Shown piece by piece: positions 6,905 to 13,504 of a stretch of DNA of 13,504 nt. The translations under genes were made by a program, and so were the position numbers. The stretch covers positions 1 to 13,504 of the forward strand of contig JAZKDW010000020.1 of assembly GCA_040387375.1 (NCBI GenBank), given 5' to 3'. The first letter of the stretch is position 1. Every line of letters begins with the position of its first letter. The notes below the pieces were generated by a model, which did not search any database, had not been told where the DNA came from, and saw nothing but the letters and a program-made list of their open reading frames with translations. This DNA comes from JAZKDW01 sp040387375 (GTDB taxonomy: Bacteria; Pseudomonadota; Gammaproteobacteria; Burkholderiales; Burkholderiaceae_D).

Positions 6905-7738
6905 TTAACGAATCAAGAATTGCGCTTCTTCCACGATGAAATGTGTAGCGCATGCCGCCGCTTGATCACGTATCCTGTCCGCCAGTATAAACTTTCGGCC
7001 GTCTTTAATGTCAGTTCGAAAAAGGCGCTTGCGCCAGCAATGCGTAACGTAATAAGGATCGTCCGGCTTGGGGCCACCAACCGGTTGCCTGACGCCAAAC
7101 CGCTCCGCATCCGTGCCGTTGGCCCTTTCATTGACGCTGATCCAGTCATACGTCACGACGCGCTGGGCGACCCGCCATTCATCACCACGTTTCTCGAAGC
7201 GGTCGATATACCGGCCGCACAGAAACGTTTCGCGCACCTCGCCGCTGGCGGTCTTGTCGGCCTGGAATGCCTGGAAATAACTCTCGACCGCGGCGGCAGG
7301 TCCGCGCAGCACGATCGAAATATTGCCCAGCATGTGGACCAGCCGTCCGCTATCCTTCAATTTCTCGACTGCCCAGTCGATGAAGCCGGTGGCGCTGCCT
7401 TTATACGGGCCGTGGTTGTCGGTCGCGTCCGACTCGCGCACCACGAACGGATTGATATGGATACTGTCGAGTTCATGCGCATGCGCGACCGCAAATTCCG
7501 ACACGCGGCACAAGGCATCACACAACGCGCCCTCGTCGTAATTCGGGCCGCCACGCCAGCCCCTGAGCAACTGCGATGACCGGACCGACTCGATCAGCAG
7601 CTGCGCCCGTTGCGGCGTCAGGGGCGCGGAGGCGAACGCGACATCCTTGAACAACTCGACCACCATTCGCTGCCATCGAGGAAAAAGTGGGTGAATGGGC
7701 TGCCCAAGATGGCCGCAAGAACGATGTGGCATAGTCAC
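6905..7738 (-). CDS. Chimeric ORF: ATP-grasp acyl-CoA synthetase fragment joined to SnoaL-like domain
   Basis: A 277-residue open frame assembled from two unrelated families. Residues 26-100 ('VVELFKDVAFASAPLTPQRA', 'LLRGWRGGPNYDEGALCDAL', 'IHINPFVV') match the extreme C-terminal part of ATP-grasp acyl-CoA synthetases (NDP-forming); the catalytic ATP-grasp core is missing. At about residue 101 (near base 7438) the sequence passes in frame into 'DATDNHGPYKGSATGFIDW', then 'HMLGNISIVL', 'VESYFQAF', 'CGRYIDRFEKRGDEWRVAQR'. That is a SnoaL-like/NTF2-fold domain without its first 50-70 residues. The last 40 or so residues are unlike either family. Starts: GTG 7738, ATG 7732, or ATG 7666, where the ATP-grasp homology begins. 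It is most easily read as the product of a deletion fusing two genes. Whether a stable protein is made is unknown, and it could equally be labelled a pseudogene. Confidence 0.7.
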   Translation of the reverse strand: MTMPHRSCGHLGQPIHPLFPRWQRMVVELFKDVAFASAPLTPQRAQLLIESVRSSQLLRGWRGGPNYDEGALCDALCRVSEFAVAHAHELDSIHINPFVVRESDATDNHGPYKGSATGFIDWAVEKLKDSGRLVHMLGNISIVLRGPAAAVESYFQAFQADKTASGEVRETFLCGRYIDRFEKRGDEWRVAQRVVTYDWISVNERANGTDAERFGVRQPVGGPKPDDPYYVTHCWRKRLFRTDIKDGRKFILADRIRDQAAACATHFIVEEAQFLIR

Positions 7739-7885
7739 GAATTGCTGCTGAAAATATTCGCCAACTAATTCGCCTGATATTATGTAACTTATTGGTTTTA
7801 AATAAATTTATATGCTCATTAAGATGGTGTAAGATTCGCCAAATGATGCGCCAGATATGTTCATGGAGATGGTGCGGAATGCTCA
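7739..7885. promoter_or_regulatory. AT-rich intergenic region with phased repeats before fic
   Basis: Two pairs of half-sites lie exactly 78 bases apart: ATTCGCC-aacta-ATTCGCC (7756-7774) and ATTCGCC-aaatg-ATGCGCC (7834-7852). In each pair the halves are 12 bases apart. A second repeat, TGCTCATTAAGATGGTG (7813-7829), recurs imperfectly as TGTTCATGGAGATGGTG (7858-7874), and its first part again at 7880-7891. The block is far richer in AT than its neighbours. It lies between divergently oriented genes and may hold promoters and operators for the Fic gene, whose product has a C-terminal winged-helix-like segment. No function is proven. Confidence 0.5.
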
Positions 7886-9115
7886 TTGGGAAATAAATTG
7901 TCCAAATATCACTTCAACAGCCCTCATCAAATGCATCCTTTGTTGCCCAGCGAAGGGGCAATGAATGATTTGCGTCCACTGGCTGCTGAAGTGATCAGCA
8001 GTGCAAAAGATCTCGCTGCACAAGGGATGCCCCATCTTCGTGCCTTGTTACGCGAAACCTTGCGGCCGATGAACTCTTTTTATACCAACAAGATAGAAGG
8101 CCAACACACAGCGCCACTGATGATTGAAAGGGCGCTGAACAAGGACTTTTCCAATAAGCCGGATGAAGCGCGCAAGCAGCGCATTGCCATTGCCCATATC
8201 GAAACAGAACGCTGGGGAGAGAATGCTTTTCCGGTGTTCGAAGCGTCTGCCTATTTCCATCCTGAGGTTTTACAGGCGATCCATCGGTATTTGCATGCGC
8301 AACTTGCAGAGGCGGATCTGATTCAGACCAGCGACGACGGCACTGAAGAAAAAGTGCATCCGGGCGAATGGCGGGACAGAGGCGTAAAAATAGGCGAGCA
8401 CATTGCGCCCGATCCGGCGACGGTGCCGCGCTTCATGGAGGAGTGGCATCAGGCTTATAACACTTCACGCGCCGGGGAAAATGCCTTGATCGCGTTGATG
8501 GCAGCGCATCACAGATTCACCTGGATACATCCCTTCGTGGACGGCAACGGTCGCACAGCGCGTCTGCATACCCATTTGGGCCTTTCTTCCCTGGGGCTGA
8601 CGCAAGGGCTTTGGTCGCCGATGAGAGGGCTCGCCAGAGCGCAGGAAAATTATTATGCGCATCTGACCAAGGCGGACCAGGCGCGGCAGGGAGATTATGA
8701 CGGACGTGGTGTGTTGAGCGAAAAAGGGCTCGTTGAATTCATCCGGTTTTTCATGGCCATCAATGTCGACCAGATTACATTCATGACTGGCATGCTGGAG
8801 ATACCAGCGTTCGAGGCGCGCCTTGCACAAATGCTGGCGGCTGAATCGACCAGGGAAAAAACCAGGGCATTGAAGGTTGAAGCAGCAGCGCCGCTGGCCT
8901 ATCTGGGCACGGTGCAATCAATGGAGCGAACCCGGTTCAAGGGCATGATGGGGCTGGCAAGCCGCACCGCCGATCGGGCATTGGCCGACTTGTTCAAATT
9001 GGGCATCGTTACTTCCAGAACGCCGAAGGGGCCGGTTGAACTTGCATTGCCTTTGCCATTGTTTCGCTATCTGTTCCCGCGTTTGTGGCCGGAGGCCGAG
9101 GTTAATACGCTGTAG
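7886..9115 (+). CDS. Fic-domain protein (probable AMP transferase) with class II inhibitory motif
   Basis: A 409-residue Fic protein; active members move AMP from ATP to a hydroxyl side chain on a target protein. The full catalytic motif HPFVDGNGRTAR is at 215-226, with His215. Upstream, TNKIEG (67-72) fits the (S/T)xxxE(G/N) inhibitory helix, with Glu71 expected to block ATP binding, and its N-terminal place makes this a class II Fic protein. The 'TIHP' helix is WIHPF. The C-terminal 80 or so residues ('RFKGMMGLASRTADRALADLFKLGIV') look like a winged-helix DNA-binding segment. The start is uncertain: TTG 7886, TTG 7898 (GGGA six bases before), ATG 7931 or ATG 7961. The YHFNSPHQMHPL segment looks native, which favours one of the TTG codons. 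No antitoxin gene is adjacent, and the built-in motif would make one unnecessary. The target is unknown. Confidence 0.92.
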   Translation: MGNKLSKYHFNSPHQMHPLLPSEGAMNDLRPLAAEVISSAKDLAAQGMPHLRALLRETLRPMNSFYTNKIEGQHTAPLMIERALNKDFSNKPDEARKQRIAIAHIETERWGENAFPVFEASAYFHPEVLQAIHRYLHAQLAEADLIQTSDDGTEEKVHPGEWRDRGVKIGEHIAPDPATVPRFMEEWHQAYNTSRAGENALIALMAAHHRFTWIHPFVDGNGRTARLHTHLGLSSLGLTQGLWSPMRGLARAQENYYAHLTKADQARQGDYDGRGVLSEKGLVEFIRFFMAINVDQITFMTGMLEIPAFEARLAQMLAAESTREKTRALKVEAAAPLAYLGTVQSMERTRFKGMMGLASRTADRALADLFKLGIVTSRTPKGPVELALPLPLFRYLFPRLWPEAEVNTL

Positions 9116-9140
9116 ATGAACAAGCGCTTGCGGGGCATGT

Positions 9141-9605
9141 TCACCTGATCGGCAATTTTGTCGAATTCTTGACTTCTTCCATCACCGCATAAGTATGCGT
9201 TTCGCGTACACCTTTCAATTGCAACAGGGACTTGCCGAGAAATTCCCGATACGCGTTCATGTCCTTGACACGCGCCTTGATCAGATAATCGAAGCCGCCC
9301 GCCACCATGTGGCATTCCAGTATTTCCGGCACCAGATGGACTTCGCGCTTGAAGGTCTCGAATACATCCGGCGTGGTGCGGTCCAGCACCACCTCGATGA
9401 AAATCAGCAGTGACACGTCCAGCAGGTCCGGATTCAGCCTGGCGGTATAACCGAGGATGTAACCGGTCTCCTGCAGCTTGCGGACCCGCTCCAGGCAGGC
9501 TGCCGCCGACAGGTTGACGCGCGCGGCCAGTTCCAGGTTGCTGATGCGGCCGTCGTTTTGCAATTCGTCCAGGATCTTCTTGTTGATTTTGTCGAGAGCA
9601 GCCAT
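9141..9605 (-). CDS. Lrp/AsnC-family regulator, probable activator of putA
   Basis: A 154-residue DNA-binding protein of the Lrp family. An N-terminal helix-turn-helix (about 5-62) carries 'LDKINKKILDELQNDGRISN' and 'LAARVNLSAAACLERVRKLQ'. The C-terminal RAM effector domain (about 65-142) has IFIEVVLDR and the ligand-region motif VAGGFDYLIKARVKD (101-115). Length is normal for the family. The gene stands back to back with putA across about 157 bases. In several alpha- and betaproteobacteria a PutR protein of this type activates putA in response to proline, and PutA here lacks its own DNA-binding domain. The role as PutR is therefore a well-supported inference from context, not a direct reading. 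ATG 9605 has only a poor ribosome site. Confidence 0.93.
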   Translation of the reverse strand: MAALDKINKKILDELQNDGRISNLELAARVNLSAAACLERVRKLQETGYILGYTARLNPDLLDVSLLIFIEVVLDRTTPDVFETFKREVHLVPEILECHMVAGGFDYLIKARVKDMNAYREFLGKSLLQLKGVRETHTYAVMEEVKNSTKLPIR

Positions 9606-9762
9606 CTTGGTGAGATTTTATATTTGGCAAAAAGTAATTTTACTAAATTAAATTCGACAATCTACCCAAATTTTCAGAATTAATAAAGGAGTGTTCCTCA
9701 TAAAATGGGATCGTTACCGAAATGCGGTGAACCTTCATCCACCCACTTGCCTTGCTGATCCC
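9606..9762. promoter_or_regulatory. Divergent Lrp-type regulator/putA control region
   Basis: The first 80 bases are AT-rich, as Lrp binding regions are. They contain AGTAA-TT-TTACT (9634-9645), overlapping TAATTT-TACT-AAATTA (9636-9651), both with perfect arms and candidates for regulator half-sites. AAAGGAG at 9685-9691 is a strong ribosome-binding string, yet the putA ATG is at 9763 with no good site of its own. No clear -35/-10 pair was settled on for either direction. Confidence 0.5.
9705..9758 (+). CDS. Possible 17-residue upstream leader ORF before putA
   Basis: ATG 9705 to TGA 9756-9758 encodes MGSLPKCGEPSSTHLPC. It begins 13 bases after the AAAGGAG string, a longer gap than usual, and ends four bases before the putA ATG. 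Three of its 17 residues are proline. It could couple translation to putA, which has no ribosome site of its own. It could also be a chance frame, since an alternative reading extends putA upstream to GTG 9691 through the same bases. Confidence 0.25.
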   Translation: MGSLPKCGEPSSTHLPC

Positions 9763-12700
9763 ATGCCAACCCCGACGGTATCCGACCTTCCTTTTTCCGC
9801 GCTGACTGATGAAGTCCTTCCTCAGTCCGGCCCCTTGCGCGATGCCATCACGGCCGCCTGCCGCAGCGACGAGCGGGCCGCGGTCCAGTGGCTGTTGTCG
9901 CAGGCCGGCAGCGATGCCCGGACACAGGACACCACGCGCCTGCTGGCGCGCAAGCTGGTCGAAGCGGTGCGCAACAAGCGCAGCCGCGCGTCCGGCGTCG
10001 ATGCGCTGATGCATGAATTTTCGCTGTCGTCGGAAGAGGGCATCGCGCTGATGTGCCTGGCCGAAGCGCTGCTGCGCATTCCCGATCACCAGACTGCCGA
10101 CCGCCTGATTGCCGACAAGATCAGCAAGGGCGACTGGGGCAAACACCTGGGTGAATCGCCGTCGCTGTTCGTCAATGCCGCGACCTGGGGTTTGCTGGTG
10201 ACCGGCAAGCTGGTCGCGACCAGCAGCGAGCAGGGGCTGGGTTCGGCGCTGACCAGGCTGATCGGCAAGGGCGGCGAACCGCTGATCCGCAAAGGCGTCG
10301 ATCTGGCCATGCGCATGCTCGGCAACCAGTTCGTGACCGGCCAGACGATAGAGGAAGCGTTAAAAAACGGTCGTGATAACGAGGCACGCGGGTACTGCTA
10401 CTCGTTCGACATGCTCGGCGAAGCGGCGCTGACCGCACACGATGCCGCCGCTTATTACACATCCTATGAACATGCGATACATGCCATCGGGCGTGCCGCC
10501 GACGGCCGCGGCATCAAGGATGGACCAGGCATCTCGGTCAAGCTGTCGGCACTGCATCCGCGTTACGCGCGCGCGCAGCGGGCGCGTGTCATGCAGGAAT
10601 TATTGCCGCGGCTGAAGCAGCTGGCGCTGCTGGCCAGGCAATACGATATCGGCATCAATATCGATGCCGAGGAAGCGGACCGGCTGGAGTTGTCGCTCGA
10701 TCTGCTGGAGGCATTGGCGCTGGATCCTGAACTGGCCGGCTTCGACGGTATCGGCTTTGTGGTGCAGGCATATCAGAAACGGTGTCCATACGTAATCGAT
10801 TACCTGGTCGACCTGGCGCGCCGCAGCGGCCGCAAGATGATGGTGCGGCTGGTCAAGGGTGCATATTGGGATGCCGAAATCAAGCGTGCGCAGGTCGATG
10901 GCATGAGTGGATATCCGGTGTATACGCGCAAGGTCTATACCGATGTGTCGTACATCGCGTGTGCGCAACGGCTGTTGTCGGCCACCGATGTGATTTACCC
11001 GCAATTCGCGACGCACAATGCACTGACCCTGGCGACCATCTACACGCGGGCGCAACAGATGCAGGTCACCGATTACGAGTTCCAGTGCCTGCATGGCATG
11101 GGCGAGACCTTGTATGACCAGGTGGTCGGCAAGGACAATCTCGACAAGCGATGCCGCATTTACGCGCCGGTCGGATCGCACCGGACCCTGCTGGCCTATC
11201 TGGTGCGCAGGCTGCTGGAGAACGGCGCCAACTCGTCATTCGTCAACCAGATCGTCGACGAACGTGTGCCGGTCGACAGCCTTATCGCCGATCCGCTGAC
11301 GCAGGCGGCCCGGCTTGGCGGCGCGCCGCATCCCGCGATAGGCTTGCCGGTCGCGTTGTACGGCGCGCAACGCAAGAATTCCGCCGGCATCGATTTCAGC
11401 AATGAGTTCACGCTGCGGCAGATCAGCACGGAACTCGCCGCGCTCGGCGCGCAGGCCTGGCATGCGCAGCCCTTGCTGGCGGTGCAGCCGGCGGCGGCTG
11501 AGACAGCGCAGCCGGTGTTGAATCCGGCCGACCGCCGCGATCAGGTTGGCAGCGTGCGCGAGGCCACATCGGAAGATGTCGATGCGGCGCTGGCGGCGGC
11601 CACGGCATGGGAGCGGGTGGCGCCTGCGGAACGTGCGGCGGTCTTGCTGCGCGCCGCCGATTTGCTGGAAGAGCATCGGCTCGAGCTGATGTCGCTGGCG
11701 GTGCGCGAGGCCGGAAAATCGCTGCCGAATGCAATGGCCGAAGTGCGCGAAGCCGCCGATTTCCTGCGTTATTACGCCAGCCAGGCCGTTGCTGCCGAAC
11801 AGCGGCCGGCGCTCGGTCCGGTGCTTTGTATCAGTCCCTGGAATTTTCCGCTGGCGATCTTCGTCGGCCAGGTCAGCGCCGCGCTGGCGGCTGGTAATGC
11901 GGTGCTGGCAAAACCGGCCGAGCAGACGCCGCTGATCGCTTTCCGTGCGACGCAGCTGCTGCATCAGGCCGGCATTCCACGGACCGCATTGCAACTGCTG
12001 CCGGGCCGCGGTGAAACGGTGGGCGCCAGACTGACCGCCGATGCGCGCGTGCGCGGCGTGATATTTACCGGCTCGACCGAGGTCGCGCAGATCATCAACC
12101 GCACACTGGCCGCACGCAGCATCAGCGAACAATGCGAATTACCGCTGATTGCCGAAACCGGCGGGCAAAACGCGATGATCGTCGATTCATCGGCCTTGAC
12201 CGAGCAGGTGGTGCAGGATGTGCTGGCGTCGGCATTCGACAGTGCCGGCCAGCGCTGTTCGGCCCTGCGCGTGTTGTGCCTGCAAACCGATATCGCCGAC
12301 CATACGCTGGCGATGCTGACCGGCGCATTGCAGGAAATGCGGGTCGGTGTGCCAGACCGGCTGGCGACCGATATCGGACCGGTGATCGACCTCGACGCAT
12401 GCGGCAAGCTGCGCGCCTACATCGACAAAATGCGGCCGGCGGCAAGCACGTTTTTCCAGTTGCCCTTGAGCGATGACTGCCGGCACGGCACCTTCGTCGC
12501 GCCGGCCATCATCGAGATCGACAATTTTTCCGTGCTGGAGCACGAAGTGTTTGGTCCGGTGCTGCATGTGCTGCGTTATCAGCGCGACGCGTTGCCGCAG
12601 CTGGTGGCGGACATCAATGCCAGCGCTTACGGACTGACGCTGGGAATCCATTCCCGCATCGATGAAACCATAAACTTCATCACGTCGCGCGCCCACGTCG

Positions 12701-13407
12701 GCAATATTTACGTGAACCGGAATATCGTCGGTGCGGTGGTCGGGGTGCAGCCGTTTGGCGGCGAAGGCAAGTCGGGAACCGGACCGAAGGCGGGCGGTCC
12801 CTTGTACATCAAACGTTTGCAACAGGATGCGGACCCTGGACTGGCCGGCGATCCCCCGTTTCTGGACGCGGGCCTTGAGGCATTGCGGGGATGGGCGGGC
12901 ATGCAGGGCCACGAGCGGATCGTGGCCTTGGCCGACGGTTATGCACGCGCCAGCCTGCTGGGCCGTGCCCTGACGCTGCCGGGGCCGACCGGCGAAATCA
13001 ATACGCTGCGTTTTGCAGCGCGCGGCGAGGTGCTGTGTGCGGCGTCGGATACCGCGGCATTGCTGAACCAGCTGGCGGCGGCGCTGGCAAGCGGAAATAA
13101 TGTGCTGATATTGGATGAGGCGGCCGGACTGGTTCCGCGTGGCTTGCCGGCGCAGGTGCGTGCGCGGATCAAAATGGTTGAACGCCTCGATCGGCAGCCT
13201 GGCCTGGCGCTGGTGTTATGCGATGTCGCACGTAACGCCAGCCTGGTGTCGGCGCTGGCCGCGCGCGATGGTGCGCTGGTGCCGGTCGTCGATGTCAAGG
13301 GGGCGGATCAGATCGCACTCTGGCGCCTGGTTGCCGAGCGGGCGTTGTGTGTCAATACCACCGCGGCGGGCGGAAACGCCAGCCTGATGACTCTGGGGGA
13401 AGCGTAG
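9763..13407 (+). CDS. putA: Bifunctional proline dehydrogenase / L-glutamate gamma-semialdehyde dehydrogenase
   Basis: Oxidises proline to glutamate in two steps, with channelling of the intermediate; peripheral to the inner membrane, using FAD and NAD. Numbering from ATG 9763 (1214 residues): a helical arm domain first, then the FAD-dependent barrel at about 190-560 with RLVKGAYWD (362-370), YPQFATHNA and LLENGANSSFVNQI. The aldehyde dehydrogenase domain (about 600-1015) has ISPWNFP (690-696), Glu798 in AETGGQNA, catalytic Cys832 in DSAGQRCSALR and PFGGEGKSGTGPKAGGP. A further 190 or so residues end in VNTTAAGGNASLMTLG, the C-terminal domain motif of long (type B) PutA. The enteric ribbon-helix-helix domain is absent, so PutA should not be its own repressor. 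The frame is open to GTG 9691, but the ATG start fits family N-termini better. No ribosome site precedes it. Confidence 0.96.
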   Translation: MPTPTVSDLPFSALTDEVLPQSGPLRDAITAACRSDERAAVQWLLSQAGSDARTQDTTRLLARKLVEAVRNKRSRASGVDALMHEFSLSSEEGIALMCLAEALLRIPDHQTADRLIADKISKGDWGKHLGESPSLFVNAATWGLLVTGKLVATSSEQGLGSALTRLIGKGGEPLIRKGVDLAMRMLGNQFVTGQTIEEALKNGRDNEARGYCYSFDMLGEAALTAHDAAAYYTSYEHAIHAIGRAADGRGIKDGPGISVKLSALHPRYARAQRARVMQELLPRLKQLALLARQYDIGINIDAEEADRLELSLDLLEALALDPELAGFDGIGFVVQAYQKRCPYVIDYLVDLARRSGRKMMVRLVKGAYWDAEIKRAQVDGMSGYPVYTRKVYTDVSYIACAQRLLSATDVIYPQFATHNALTLATIYTRAQQMQVTDYEFQCLHGMGETLYDQVVGKDNLDKRCRIYAPVGSHRTLLAYLVRRLLENGANSSFVNQIVDERVPVDSLIADPLTQAARLGGAPHPAIGLPVALYGAQRKNSAGIDFSNEFTLRQISTELAALGAQAWHAQPLLAVQPAAAETAQPVLNPADRRDQVGSVREATSEDVDAALAAATAWERVAPAERAAVLLRAADLLEEHRLELMSLAVREAGKSLPNAMAEVREAADFLRYYASQAVAAEQRPALGPVLCISPWNFPLAIFVGQVSAALAAGNAVLAKPAEQTPLIAFRATQLLHQAGIPRTALQLLPGRGETVGARLTADARVRGVIFTGSTEVAQIINRTLAARSISEQCELPLIAETGGQNAMIVDSSALTEQVVQDVLASAFDSAGQRCSALRVLCLQTDIADHTLAMLTGALQEMRVGVPDRLATDIGPVIDLDACGKLRAYIDKMRPAASTFFQLPLSDDCRHGTFVAPAIIEIDNFSVLEHEVFGPVLHVLRYQRDALPQLVADINASAYGLTLGIHSRIDETINFITSRAHVGNIYVNRNIVGAVVGVQPFGGEGKSGTGPKAGGPLYIKRLQQDADPGLAGDPPFLDAGLEALRGWAGMQGHERIVALADGYARASLLGRALTLPGPTGEINTLRFAARGEVLCAASDTAALLNQLAAALASGNNVLILDEAAGLVPRGLPAQVRARIKMVERLDRQPGLALVLCDVARNASLVSALAARDGALVPVVDVKGADQIALWRLVAERALCVNTTAAGGNASLMTLGEA

Positions 13408-13414
13408 AGAAAAA

Positions 13415-13443
13415 AATAAAGCCCGGAAGATCCGGGCTTTATT
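13415..13443 (+). terminator. Hairpin terminator after putA
   Basis: AATAAAGCCCGGA (13415-13427) pairs perfectly with TCCGGGCTTTATT (13431-13443) around a three-base loop: 13 base pairs starting eight bases after the putA stop. A run of A precedes it and a T-rich stretch follows, so it can act on either strand. Confidence 0.9.
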
Positions 13444-13449
13444 ATTTCC

Positions 13450-13504
13450 GTGCGCCCAGCATGGGCGCACTCCTGTGGGTGAAAGTCCCGCCGTGAACTG
13501 ACCA
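13450..13504 (+). mobile_element. 5' end of a group II intron (probably class IIC), cut by the window edge
   Basis: From 13450 the sequence begins GTGCGCCCAGC. It forms the hairpin TGCGCCCA-gca-TGGGCGCA (13451-13469), then continues TGTGGGTGAAAGTCCCGCC and GTGAACTGACCA. This agrees closely with the start of bacterial group II introns as I remember them: the GUGYG 5' splice end, the short first stem, and the GGGUGAAAGUCCC element of domain I, as in the Oceanobacillus iheyensis class IIC intron. It starts six bases past the stem of the putA terminator, and class IIC introns are known to insert just downstream of Rho-independent terminators. The reverse transcriptase/maturase would lie outside the window, so completeness and activity cannot be judged. 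Confidence 0.8.

Noticed and set aside
6518..7579. Plus-strand 353-codon frame across the carbonic anhydrase and chimeric genes
   Set aside because: Antisense to the carbonic anhydrase motifs, with no recognisable domain; the minus-strand reading explains the region better.
7518..7886. Minus-strand 122-codon frame starting MSIPHHLHEH
   Set aside because: Its first third is translation of the AT-rich repeats and the rest is an alternative frame of the acyl-CoA synthetase fragment.
9691..9762. putA start at GTG 9691
   Set aside because: The ribosome string abuts the GTG with no spacing and the extra 24 residues look non-native; ATG 9763 is preferred, though not certain.
11236..12132. Long minus-strand frame of 298 codons opposite putA
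   Set aside because: It lies wholly inside the conserved aldehyde dehydrogenase coding region and shows no family features; an effect of high GC.
13450..13504. Riboswitch or structured leader of the next gene
   Set aside because: The GTGCG start, first hairpin and GGGTGAAAGTCCC element fit a group II intron 5' end better, and the position right after a terminator agrees.

Overview
The window looks like chromosomal DNA of a betaproteobacterium, probably Burkholderiales and perhaps Oxalobacteraceae. The grounds are the GC-rich coding sequence, a PutA without a DNA-binding domain facing an Lrp-type regulator, and 'GGGGACAGACCAC' repeats. This is judged from protein character and base use only; no database search was possible.

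Layout. Bases 1-637 hold no convincing gene. They contain a cluster of direct and inverted repeats (about 97-397) and unassigned sequence. Bases 638-5702 are a tight three-gene operon on the minus strand, transcribed in this order: a TonB-dependent receptor, a YfiR-like periplasmic protein, and a membrane hybrid histidine kinase with a CHASE8-like sensor and two receiver domains. Both junctions are 4-base overlaps. The operon resembles the YfiBNR logic of Pseudomonas, but a kinase stands where the diguanylate cyclase would be and a TonB receptor where the OmpA-like lipoprotein would be.

Bases 5703-7738 look like a gene graveyard around one intact gene. They hold the C-terminal end of a receiver domain (minus strand), the C-terminal end of a short-chain dehydrogenase (plus strand), an intact beta-carbonic anhydrase (6250-6879, minus), and an open frame that joins the C-terminal part of an ATP-grasp acyl-CoA synthetase to a SnoaL-like domain without its N-terminus (6905-7738, minus). 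The lost genes (dehydrogenase, SnoaL-like, acyl-CoA synthetase) would fit a decayed catabolic cluster.

Bases 7739-7885 are AT-rich with phased repeats. They precede a stand-alone Fic-domain protein (7886-9115, plus) that has both the catalytic motif and an N-terminal inhibitory motif. A divergent pair follows: an Lrp/AsnC regulator (9141-9605, minus) and putA (9763-13407, plus). PutA oxidises proline to glutamate; it lacks the ribbon-helix-helix of enteric PutA, so the Lrp-type protein is its likely regulator. A strong hairpin terminator follows putA. Just after it, at 13450, the sequence changes to what I read as the 5' end of a group II intron, probably class C, which runs off the window.
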